DNA from: an uncultured Pelagibacteraceae bacterium
GTDB lineage: Bacteria > Pseudomonadota > Alphaproteobacteria > Pelagibacterales > Pelagibacteraceae
Direction of reading: 5' to 3'
Length of the DNA stretch: 63,874 bases
NCBI GenBank assembly: GCA_902591845.1
Contig: CACJCG010000002.1
Span: 1 to 63,874 of the forward strand
The notes below the pieces were generated by a model. That model was not told the origin of the DNA. It worked only from the letters and a program-made list of their open reading frames with translations, and made no database searches. Below are positions 40,646 to 48,443 of the stretch, one piece after another (within the stretch, counting starts at the first letter, position 1; the number at the start of each line of letters is the position of its first letter). The position numbers were made by a program, and so were the translations under genes.

Positions 40646-41740
40646 TTACTTTAATGTTGCTGCGTGAGCCATTCCTAGCTTCGCATTAGACATTTGAGCA
40701 CCACTCCAGAAAGGAACTGCGATATCAGCAAATTCTTTCATAGAGTCCCAAACTTCTGCAAAGAATGCATTTTTAGCTGCGTTTGTTTCTAAACTTTTTT
40801 TAGCAGCTGCCATGTATTCAGTGAAGTAATCAGAAGGAGTATCCTCTAATTTTACACCATGAACTTCCGTAAGCTCTTTTAAAGCTTTTCCGTTTTCATA
40901 GATTCTGTAACTTAGAGATTTCGCTAGAGATGCATTTGCAGCAACTTCTAGAGACTTCTTCTCATGATCGCTCATAGCATTATATGTTTTTCCAGTAATG
41001 TAAAAGTCAGCATTTACGACTACTTGGTGTAAACCTTGTAGGTAATAGTGCTTTAATACTTTTTGGAAACCAAACGTTAAGTCTGGTTTTGGACAACACC
41101 ATTCAGCAGCATCAATAGTTCCCGCTTCTAAAGCTGGTAGAATATCTCCACCACCCATTGCAACAGATGCTATACCGATGTCTTTATAAGTTTGTCCTGG
41201 AATTCCTGGAGGAGTTCTAAACTTATATTTTCTAAAGTCAGCCATATCTTTAATTGGTTTTGGAAACCAACCTAAAGCTTCTGGTCCGACTGGTTGAATC
41301 ATAAATCCTTTAATATCTCTTCCCATTTCTTTCCATAGTCTGTCATATAGCTCTTTTCCTCCACCATATTGAAACCATGATAAGAATGCGATGTTGTCAA
41401 TACCAACACCACCACCAGCTACTGGCGAACCAAATAACATAGCGGCAGGGTGATCACCTGACCAATAGTGTGTCCAAGCAAATCCACAATCGATAAGTCC
41501 TTTATCAACAGCATCTAAAGTTTCTTTTACCCCAACAACAGCGCCTGCAGGCATTATTTCAAACTTAAGAGATCCACCTGTCAAAGTTGTAACCGTGTCA
41601 GTAAAGTCTTTTAACATTTTAACTTCATCAGCTTTAGTGTTAAGAACTGTCTGACATTTTAGTGTTTTTGCAGCATTAGCATTTGAAATAAATCCAAATA
41701 CCATCGCAACTGCAAATAACATTGAAATGATTTTTTTCAT
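40646..41740 (-). CDS. dctP: TRAP transporter substrate-binding protein (DctP family)
   Basis: Periplasmic binding protein, 364 residues. Signal peptide MKKIISMLFAVAMVFGFISNA. Arg175 in KYKFRTPPG is the conserved carboxylate-binding Arg of TRAP binding proteins, which suggests an organic acid ligand. The region after it reads EWCCPKPD, where 2-oxoacid/mannitol-type relatives usually have EW plus Gly/Pro. The layout resembles the TakP/mannitol-chloroaromatic branch. Ligand unknown. It is first in its operon and separated from the permeases by a terminator. Confidence 0.92.
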   Translation of the reverse strand: MKKIISMLFAVAMVFGFISNANAAKTLKCQTVLNTKADEVKMLKDFTDTVTTLTGGSLKFEIMPAGAVVGVKETLDAVDKGLIDCGFAWTHYWSGDHPAAMLFGSPVAGGGVGIDNIAFLSWFQYGGGKELYDRLWKEMGRDIKGFMIQPVGPEALGWFPKPIKDMADFRKYKFRTPPGIPGQTYKDIGIASVAMGGGDILPALEAGTIDAAEWCCPKPDLTFGFQKVLKHYYLQGLHQVVVNADFYITGKTYNAMSDHEKKSLEVAANASLAKSLSYRIYENGKALKELTEVHGVKLEDTPSDYFTEYMAAAKKSLETNAAKNAFFAEVWDSMKEFADIAVPFWSGAQMSNAKLGMAHAATLK

Positions 41741-41756
41741 ATCGTTTTTCCCTCTC

Positions 41757-41786
41757 TATATATTTTTAAAAATGAAAGCTTGTCAA
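41757..41786 (-). promoter_or_regulatory. Promoter of dctP
   Basis: Minus strand: -35 TTGACA (41781-41786, perfect consensus), 18-bp spacer, -10 TATATA (41757-41762), then the Shine-Dalgarno gagaggg before the ATG at 41740. The leader would be very short (about 10-12 nt). Confidence 0.45.
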
Positions 41787-41887
41787 ATAATGAAATCTAA
41801 AACAAGTGTTAATATTGGATTATTTTAATTTTTTTGTGTACAGAAATGTTACAAATAAAAAATTTTAATTTATAAGAGTTCTAAGAA

Positions 41888-43483
41888 ATGGAAAACTTTG
41901 ATTATATTATAATTGGTGCTGGATCTGCAGGATGTGTTCTTGCTAACAGAATTTCATCTAATCCCAAAAATAAAGTCTTACTTTTAGAGGCAGGTGGTAA
42001 AGATACTAATCCATGGATACATATTCCTGGAGGGTATTTTAAAACAATGCATAATCCTGAGACAGATTGGTGTTTTAATACAGAGGAAGAGCCTTTCTGT
42101 GACAATAGAAAGATGACTTACCCTAGAGGAAAAACTCTCGGAGGAAGCTCATCTATAAATGGAATGCTTTATATTCGAGGCCAATCAAATGATTATAATT
42201 ATTGGAGACAATTAGGAAATGTTGGATGGTCATGGGATGATGTGCTACCCTATTTTAAAAAATCTGAAGATTTCCAATTTGGAAAGAATGAATTTCATGG
42301 GTCTGGTGGGCCTTTAAAAGTTGAAAAAATTAGATCTACTTTTAAAGTTTTAGATTTATTTTTAGAAGCTGCAGAAGAATTTGGATATAAAAAAACTGAT
42401 GATTTTAACAACGGTGATAATGAGGGAATGGGGTATTTTCCTTTAACAGTTAAAAATGGTTTTAGATGTAGCACAGCAGTTGGATATTTAAATCCAGTAA
42501 AAAATAGAAGTAATTTAAAGATTATAACTAAAGCTCACATCAAAAATATTAAATTTGAAAATAAAATTGCCAAAAAAGTTAATTTTTGGATTGGTGATAA
42601 ATTAAATACTGTTGAAGCTAATGGTGAAATAATTTTAAGTGCTGGTACTATTGGATCCCCACATATTCTTCAAGCTTCAGGTTTGGGCCCTGCTAAATTA
42701 TTGAAGGATAATGGTATTGAGGTTTTAATGGATCATAAAAGCATAGGTCAAAATCTAACAGACCATCTGATGTTGAGACCAGTATATAAGATAAAAAATT
42801 TAGAAACATTAAATGATATTTATTATAGTTTTACTAAAAAAATATTTACTGGTTTAAAATTTTTCTTAACTCGAACAGGTCCACTTACTGTTGGTGCAAG
42901 TTATTTGTGTGGTTTCGTGAAGAGTGATTCTCATTTAGAAACTCCAAACTTACAATTTCATGTTTCACCTGCTAGTACTGACCTTTTAGGAAAATCATCT
43001 TTACATAAATTCCCAGCTTTTACACCAACCATTACCAATGTAAGACCTACTAGCAGAGGATCTATAGAACTAAAATCTTCTGACACACGAATTCCTCCAA
43101 AAATTAGAATGAATTATTTATCTACAGATGAAGATAGAGAAATAGCTGGGAAGTCTATTAAAATAGTCAGAAAAATAGTTATGGAATCTAAGGCCTATAA
43201 AAATTATGAACCAGAGGAATTAAGGCCAGGTGTAAGTATTACCGATATTGAACAGTTGGCTGTTGAAGCTGGAAAATATGCAAATACAATTTTTCATCCT
43301 GTCAGCACATGTAGAATGGGTAAAGATGAAAATGCCGTAGTGTCCGATCAATTAAAAGTTCATGGGATTAAAAACTTAAGAGTGATTGATGCATCAGTGA
43401 TGCCTTATATAACTTCAGGAAATACAAATGCTCCAACAATAATGATTGCAGAAAAAGGTGCGGACATGATACTAAAGCAATAA
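41888..43483 (+). CDS. GMC family FAD-dependent oxidoreductase (choline/alcohol dehydrogenase-like)
   Basis: 531 residues. N-terminal FAD motif IIGAGSAGCVLANRIS, GMC signature 1 PRGKTLGGSSSINGMLYIRG, signature 2 LSAGTIGSPHILQASGLGP, the catalytic His region FHPVSTCRMG, and the C-terminal NTNAPTIMIAEKGAD. It oxidises an alcohol group; family members act on choline, aliphatic alcohols or polyols, and the substrate here is not determined. It heads a plus-strand operon divergent from the TRAP operon and overlaps the next gene by 1 bp. Confidence 0.92.
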   Translation: MENFDYIIIGAGSAGCVLANRISSNPKNKVLLLEAGGKDTNPWIHIPGGYFKTMHNPETDWCFNTEEEPFCDNRKMTYPRGKTLGGSSSINGMLYIRGQSNDYNYWRQLGNVGWSWDDVLPYFKKSEDFQFGKNEFHGSGGPLKVEKIRSTFKVLDLFLEAAEEFGYKKTDDFNNGDNEGMGYFPLTVKNGFRCSTAVGYLNPVKNRSNLKIITKAHIKNIKFENKIAKKVNFWIGDKLNTVEANGEIILSAGTIGSPHILQASGLGPAKLLKDNGIEVLMDHKSIGQNLTDHLMLRPVYKIKNLETLNDIYYSFTKKIFTGLKFFLTRTGPLTVGASYLCGFVKSDSHLETPNLQFHVSPASTDLLGKSSLHKFPAFTPTITNVRPTSRGSIELKSSDTRIPPKIRMNYLSTDEDREIAGKSIKIVRKIVMESKAYKNYEPEELRPGVSITDIEQLAVEAGKYANTIFHPVSTCRMGKDENAVVSDQLKVHGIKNLRVIDASVMPYITSGNTNAPTIMIAEKGADMILKQ

Positions 43484-44076
43484 TGTTTGCAGAATTTTTT
43501 ACACCAGAGCAAATAGCAATATTAACTCAAATTATTTTAATTGATTTAGTTTTAGCTGGAGACAATGCAATTATAATTGGAATGGTTGCATCCAAATTTC
43601 CAGTTGAACAAAGAAAAAAAATTATTTTTTGGGGAATTGGTGGTGCTGTAATTTTAAGAATAATCCTAACCCTACTTACTGCATATCTTTTGCAAATTAC
43701 AGGTTTAAGATTAATTGGAGGATTGTTGCTCCTTTATATTGTTTACAAACTTTATGTAGATGTAATCAAGGGTTCGGAAAATGAGGAAAATATTAAAGTA
43801 GATAGCTCTAGTTTTTTAAAGGCTATTTGGACAGTTTTACTAGCTGATTTTACAATGAGTTTAGATAATGTATTGGGTGTTGCTGGTGCAGCAGGTCATC
43901 ATTATGGACTGCTTGTTTTTGGATTAGTTTTATCAATTGTTTTAATGGCAACGGCAGCAACATTAATATCTGGGTGGATAAAAAAATATAGATGGATAGC
44001 CTGGCTTGGATTATTAGCTATATTAATTGTGGCTGTTGAGTTGATTTACACAGATATTAAAATATTATTCTTTTAA
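43483..44076 (+). CDS. TerC family (YjbE-like) integral membrane protein
   Basis: 197 residues, about seven helices. The two acidic repeats typical of the family are LVLAGDNAIIIGM and DFTMSLDNVLGVAG. TerC-type proteins are linked to metal ion (Mn2+) or stress-related export. The gene overlaps the GMC gene and the SDR gene by 1 bp each (TAATG junctions), odd company for a metal exporter. Confidence 0.88.
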   Translation: MFAEFFTPEQIAILTQIILIDLVLAGDNAIIIGMVASKFPVEQRKKIIFWGIGGAVILRIILTLLTAYLLQITGLRLIGGLLLLYIVYKLYVDVIKGSENEENIKVDSSSFLKAIWTVLLADFTMSLDNVLGVAGAAGHHYGLLVFGLVLSIVLMATAATLISGWIKKYRWIAWLGLLAILIVAVELIYTDIKILFF

Positions 44077-44834
44077 TGTACCTTCAAAAAATAAATCTTA
44101 GAAATAAATATGCTTTAGTTACTGGTGCAGGTAAAGGATTAGGAAGAGCATGTTCAATTGCATTAGCTGAAGCGGGTGCAACAGTTATAGCCTTAAGTAG
44201 AACTCCTTCAGATCTAAAAAAATTAGAAAAAGATATTAAAAAAGTTAAAGGAAAGATTATTAAGATTTCTTGTGATGTAATGAATTATGAAGATTTAAAA
44301 CAAAAATTAAATAAAATTAAAATTATTGATGTTTTGGTTAATAATGCGGGAACTAATATTCCTGAACCATTTGAGAAAATTAAACAAAAAAGTATGAATT
44401 ACCTTGTAGATTTAAATCTTAAAGCAGCATTTAACGTAGCGCAACTTGTTGTAAAAAAGATGCTTAAAAATAAAAAAAGACCTGGATCAATTATAAATAT
44501 GTCATCACAACTTGGTCATGTTGGTATGCGTGGTAGAAACGTATACAATATGACTAAATTTGGAATTGAAGGACTAACAAAAGGAATGGGGGTAGAGTTG
44601 GCAAAAAAAAATATAAGAGTTAATACTGTAGCACCTACTTTTGTTGAGACACCTATGGTTAAAAATTTTTTTAAAAACAAAAAATTTAAAAAATTAGCGC
44701 TTGGAAATATTCCAATTGGAAAAGCAGCTACCGAAAGTGATGTTGCTACAACAGTATGCTTTTTAGCCTCATCAGCTTCTTCAATGATTACAGGAACATC
44801 AATAATTATAGACGGCGGATGGACAGCTCAATAA
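44076..44834 (+). CDS. Short-chain dehydrogenase/reductase
   Basis: 252 residues. Cofactor motif TGAGKGLGRA, CDV, NNAGTN, active-site Ser in NMSSQLG, and YNMTKFGIEG with Tyr and Lys. C-terminal GTSIIIDGGWTAQ typical of classical SDRs acting on sugars or 3-oxoacyl/gluconate substrates. Operon context with the GMC oxidoreductase suggests successive oxidation steps on one substrate (inference). Confidence 0.9.
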   Translation: MYLQKINLRNKYALVTGAGKGLGRACSIALAEAGATVIALSRTPSDLKKLEKDIKKVKGKIIKISCDVMNYEDLKQKLNKIKIIDVLVNNAGTNIPEPFEKIKQKSMNYLVDLNLKAAFNVAQLVVKKMLKNKKRPGSIINMSSQLGHVGMRGRNVYNMTKFGIEGLTKGMGVELAKKNIRVNTVAPTFVETPMVKNFFKNKKFKKLALGNIPIGKAATESDVATTVCFLASSASSMITGTSIIIDGGWTAQ

Positions 44835-45619
44835 TTTATAGATTTTTTCTATTTTTTATAATTCTCATCTCACCAGTTAATGCGATTGAATTTCAAGGTA
44901 AATTTTTACAAGGTCATTTTATATTAGGCAAAACTGACCCAAATGCTAAAATCTTGATCGGAAAAAAAGAGGTAAAAGTTTCAAAAGATGGTTTTTTTGT
45001 CTTTGGTATAGATCGAGATCAAAAATATGACCTAACATTTACAAAAATTATTAATGGAAAAAAATCATTAACTACAAAAAAAGTTTTAAAGAGAAAATAT
45101 AATATACAAAGAATTGATGGTCTGGCAGAGAGTAAAGTCACCCCTCCTGAATCTGTTTATACAAGAATTAAAAAAGAAAATAATGCAATTGGAGAAGCAA
45201 GAGCAATAAATTCTGATCTACAATTTTTTAAAGAAAAATTTATAATGCCTGTTGAGGGTATAATCAGTGGTGTTTATGGTAGTCAAAGAATTTTAAATGG
45301 TAAACCAAAATGGCCACACTATGGAATAGATATTGCAGCTAAACAAGGAACTATTATTAATTCATCAGGTTCAGGTGTGGTTACTATGGCTGAGGATGAT
45401 TTATATTATACAGGTGGAACAATTATAATGGATCATGGTCATGGTATATCAACTATATATTCTCATTTGGAAAATGTATTAGTTTCAGTTGGTGATCAAA
45501 TAAATCAAGGAGATATAATTGGAACTGTGGGATCAACTGGTAGATCAACGGGACCACATTTGGATTTTAGAGTTAATTGGTTTCAAACTCGACTAGATCC
45601 CATGTCAGTATTAGATTGA
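44819..45619 (+). CDS. M23 family (LytM-like) metallopeptidase
   Basis: 266 residues from the ATG at 44819, which gives a clean signal peptide (YRFFLFFIILISPVNA). A longer open frame from 44756 would put 21 polar residues first and overlap the SDR by 79 bp, so it is rejected. Zinc-site motifs HYGIDIA, HGHGISTIYSHL and GPHLDFRV are present; an Ig-like N-terminal part precedes the peptidase. Likely periplasmic, cutting peptidoglycan cross-links. Overlaps the SDR by 16 bp. Confidence 0.9.
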   Translation: MDSSIIYRFFLFFIILISPVNAIEFQGKFLQGHFILGKTDPNAKILIGKKEVKVSKDGFFVFGIDRDQKYDLTFTKIINGKKSLTTKKVLKRKYNIQRIDGLAESKVTPPESVYTRIKKENNAIGEARAINSDLQFFKEKFIMPVEGIISGVYGSQRILNGKPKWPHYGIDIAAKQGTIINSSGSGVVTMAEDDLYYTGGTIIMDHGHGISTIYSHLENVLVSVGDQINQGDIIGTVGSTGRSTGPHLDFRVNWFQTRLDPMSVLD

Positions 45620-45675
45620 TTTTGTTAAAACATTTGATTTTTTTCTGGGGAATTTAAAATTTAGGTTTACTTAAT

Positions 45676-46446
45676 CTAGTTAATTTCTTTTCTAATTTGT
45701 TCAATTTTAATCTTTTTTTGCAAACTTCTATTTTTGTCATAAAGAAGATTGAATTTAATTTTATTATTTATTTTAACTATTATAGATTTAGCATTTCTTA
45801 CTTCCAAATTATCTGCAACTGCACTTATTGGTCGCTTAGATGGATTTAAATTTGTAATGAGGATTTTGGATTTGTCATTAACAATTTTACCTTTCCATCT
45901 TCTTGGTCTAAAAGCACTAATTGGAGATATTGATAATTTTTTTGAATGAAGGCTCAAGATAGGACCATGAACAGACAAGTTGTAAGCTGTACTTCCAGCA
46001 GGTGTTGAAACTAATACACCGTCAGAAACTAATTTATTTATTATTTTTCTTGATCCTTGTTTGATTGATAATGAAGCAGCTTGTCTACTTTGTCTTAGTA
46101 CAGAAACTTCATTAATTGCAATAGATCTTTTAATTTGATTATTTTTATTCTTAACAATCATTTCCAAAGGTGAAATTGAAACCATATTTGTCTTAAATAA
46201 ATTTTTAATAATATCTTTTGAGGAAAATTTATTCATAAGAAAACCATAATTTCCTGAATTAATCCCATAAAATTGTTTTTTAGAATTTTTATTTTTTTTG
46301 AGTGTTTGAAGCATAAAACCATCACCACCAATTACAATAATAAGATTTTCTCTTTTAAAGTTGTTAGATTTTATTTTTTTAAATAGTAAATTTTTGATCT
46401 TTAACGATTTTTTATTTTTATCAGAGATTATTTGAAGTTTACTCAC
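45676..46446 (-). CDS. nadK: NAD kinase
   Basis: Makes NADP from NAD and ATP. 256 residues with the GGDGFML motif near residue 41 and the Gly-rich VSTPAGSTAYNLS segment. Normal short alphaproteobacterial type. The ATG lies 4 bp from the 3' end of tRNA-Leu(TAA) on the same strand, so it is probably transcribed with the tRNA. Convergent with the M23 gene. Confidence 0.93.
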   Translation of the reverse strand: MSKLQIISDKNKKSLKIKNLLFKKIKSNNFKRENLIIVIGGDGFMLQTLKKNKNSKKQFYGINSGNYGFLMNKFSSKDIIKNLFKTNMVSISPLEMIVKNKNNQIKRSIAINEVSVLRQSRQAASLSIKQGSRKIINKLVSDGVLVSTPAGSTAYNLSVHGPILSLHSKKLSISPISAFRPRRWKGKIVNDKSKILITNLNPSKRPISAVADNLEVRNAKSIIVKINNKIKFNLLYDKNRSLQKKIKIEQIRKEIN

Positions 46447-46450
46447 TTAA

Positions 46451-46536
46451 TGGTGCCCTCGGCCAGACTCGAACTGGCACTCCGCAAGCGGCAAGGATTT
46501 TAAGTCCTTTGTGTCTACCAATTTCACCACGAGGGC
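46451..46536 (-). tRNA. tRNA-Leu (anticodon TAA)
   Basis: Class II tRNA. Acceptor GCCCTCG pairs with CGAGGGC, discriminator A, encoded CCA at 46451-46453. Anticodon stem AAGGA/TCCTT with loop CTTAAAA, anticodon TAA, and variable arm GCCGCTTGCGG. Intact. Its 5' half (46498-46536) and upstream region are duplicated at 49962-50075. Confidence 0.97.
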
Positions 46537-46611
46537 ATTAATGAATTTCATGAGTATTTATGCTAATATTTATAATTGAACAAGTCTAATAAGTAAAATT
46601 TTTTTAATTTA
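46498..46611. repeat. Direct repeat copy A: tRNA-Leu 5' half plus promoter (114 bp)
   Basis: Matches 49962-50075 over 114 bp with two adjacent mismatches (46586-46587). It begins in the anticodon loop of the intact tRNA-Leu and ends 75 bp upstream of it. It includes the tRNA promoter: -35 TTGTTC (46578-46583), 17 bp spacer, -10 TAAATA (46555-46560). Confidence 0.95.
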
Positions 46612-46659
46612 TGTCCCCATGCTCTAGTCATGCTCTAGTTATCCTATAAAATCCTATAG

Positions 46660-47202
46660 CTAATTTTTTAAACATAATTTTTGACCTTCTTTGAGAGCCT
46701 CTGTTACATTTTTTAAGTTCCAAATATTAAAATCAATATCAAACATTTCTTCAGCCTTCCAAAAGGTTTTCTTTTCCAAATTTTTAAAAACCATGATTAA
46801 TTTAACATTTAGCTCATCTTTATCTTGTAAAAACTTTATGTGATCATCAATTTTATATAGGCCATTTGTTATCCAAATCATATGACCACCTAAAAATTTA
46901 CTTGAACTTTTTACATCAGCTAGCATTTTATTTCCAAAAGCCTCTAATCCAATTTTTTTATTAACGATATTTAAAATCTCTGGGTGTTTAGCCATAGTAT
47001 AAAAAGTGAATGTATCCTCAACAACATCACATTTTCCTTGTGTGCTGATTAATAAACGATATTTATCTCCGTGTGTAATAGTTCCATGGGTTGAAACAGA
47101 TATGAATTTGTTATTTAATATTTTTTCAATCTCCCAGTTTTCTACAGCTTTAACTGGTGTATAATAAATTATAAGTATAATTAAAATTATCGACTTTTTC
47201 AT
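46660..47202 (-). CDS. Hypothetical secreted protein, 180 aa (island)
   Basis: Signal peptide IILIILIIYYTPVKA, cleavage near residue 19. The mature region has HGTITHGDKYRLLISTQGKCD, HMIWITNGLYKID and a C-terminal ...ALKEGQKLCLKN, so one Cys lies near the start and one at the end, possibly a disulfide. No domain recognised. Last gene of the island transcript; 8 bp after the previous gene's stop. Confidence 0.75.
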   Translation of the reverse strand: MKKSIILIILIIYYTPVKAVENWEIEKILNNKFISVSTHGTITHGDKYRLLISTQGKCDVVEDTFTFYTMAKHPEILNIVNKKIGLEAFGNKMLADVKSSSKFLGGHMIWITNGLYKIDDHIKFLQDKDELNVKLIMVFKNLEKKTFWKAEEMFDIDFNIWNLKNVTEALKEGQKLCLKN

Positions 47203-47209
47203 ATTTATT

Positions 47210-47722
47210 TTAGAATTTTTTTTCTTTTATTTTATCACAATTGAATTTAATACTTTTAGCGATTTTAAATTGATCTAAAGATTTATACCAATAATACCAC
47301 ATATAGTTTTTTCTATTTGCTACATCTTTGTTATAATGCTCTGAACCAGATATCAGAGATGTTTCTTTAATCATTTTTTCTGACATTTTTTTATGCCATA
47401 GATTTTTTTCCTGATCATTTAATCTATAAAGATCCATAATACCTTCACCTGTATACCTGTTAATTAATCTTCTATTAACCTTGGAAATGCCGTCTATTGA
47501 GTCAGTAGATCCAAGTATATAAATATTATTATCGTCGTAATAAAATTGATTCTCATCACCATTTTGTGAAATTATAAATGAAGTTTCCAAATTCAAATTA
47601 TAAAAAGTTTTTTTTTCATCCTGATGAGTACATTCTAGAATTAAAATATTATTTTTAGCATTAGCAAATGAAATTGAGAAACATACAAACCCCAAAGCTA
47701 AGATGGATAAAATTTTTTTCAT
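47210..47722 (-). CDS. Hypothetical secreted protein, 170 aa (island)
   Basis: Signal peptide MKKILSILALGFVCFSISFANA. Mature part starts with ILILECTHQDEKKTFYNLN and ends with SIKFNCDKIKE; the two Cys could bond. Its layout resembles the non-island protein at 33124-33546. Function unknown. Four bp after the neighbouring gene's stop, same strand. Confidence 0.72.
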   Translation of the reverse strand: MKKILSILALGFVCFSISFANAKNNILILECTHQDEKKTFYNLNLETSFIISQNGDENQFYYDDNNIYILGSTDSIDGISKVNRRLINRYTGEGIMDLYRLNDQEKNLWHKKMSEKMIKETSLISGSEHYNKDVANRKNYMWYYWYKSLDQFKIAKSIKFNCDKIKEKKF

Positions 47723-47725
47723 AAA

Positions 47726-48385
47726 TTATAAATAACACCTAGAATATTTTTTTAGATCAGTAATACTAACATCATAATATGCTAAACCATTTTTTTCGAT
47801 TACTTGAATTATAGAATAAAGAATTTCACTTTTATTATCTTCAAAGATAGTATCAACCCAAATATTCCTATTTCTATCTTCTTTAACTTCTTTTTTTGGT
47901 TTTTTTGGTGAATAATTTCTAAATAATGAAATCCATTTTTTTAAAATCACAGGTTCTGTTCCATAAATTGATGTGCTTAAAAAAGACATTGTATCAACCT
48001 TTGTTACTTTGTTTTTACAAATTGAAAATCTTAAAGAAATCTCTTTTCCTAATACATCAGGATTATTAAATTTATTATTAAATTTATAGTTAAATTTTGG
48101 ACAATAAAAACTTATTGGTTTTTTATACTTGTTAAAAAAATCGTATAATTTATATAAATTATCATTAACTGAAAATCTTGCTGTTGTAGGTATAACATCG
48201 CCTTCTTTAACTATACTAACCTCACAAACAGCATTTTTATTATAATCTTTTATTGAATTTAAAACATCTTTTATATCCGCATGAACTGTTAAATCAATTT
48301 TCTCTAAAATTTTAATATCTTTAAAGGCATATCCATTCCCACAAATTATAAAATATAAAATAAAAGTAGTTAAAAGATTTTTCAT
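47726..48385 (-). CDS. Hypothetical secreted protein, 219 aa (island)
   Basis: Signal peptide LLTTFILYFIICGNGYA. Mature part has four or more cysteines (NAVCEVSIV, SFYCPKFN, FSICKNKV, SRCYL), suggesting disulfides. A basic patch (SPKKPKKEVKEDRNR) lies in the C-terminal half. No known domain. It starts 58 bp downstream of the protease gene; the gap carries an imperfect duplicate of the island-end motif. Confidence 0.72.
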   Translation of the reverse strand: MKNLLTTFILYFIICGNGYAFKDIKILEKIDLTVHADIKDVLNSIKDYNKNAVCEVSIVKEGDVIPTTARFSVNDNLYKLYDFFNKYKKPISFYCPKFNYKFNNKFNNPDVLGKEISLRFSICKNKVTKVDTMSFLSTSIYGTEPVILKKWISLFRNYSPKKPKKEVKEDRNRNIWVDTIFEDNKSEILYSIIQVIEKNGLAYYDVSITDLKKYSRCYL

Positions 48386-48414
48386 AATTGAAACTTATTA
48401 TATTATCTCTCTAG

Positions 48415-48434
48415 GCTCTAGTCTGGCTCTAGTT
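48415..48434. repeat. 20-bp motif repeated at the island end (gctctagt pair)
   Basis: Two tandem gctctagt units (48415-48434) match the pair at 46621-46640 with two mismatches over 20 bp. It lies between two island genes, the other copy 10 bp inside the left repeat. It may be a recombinase arm site or a scar of cassette joining. Confidence 0.5.
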
Positions 48435-48443
48435 TAACAAAAT

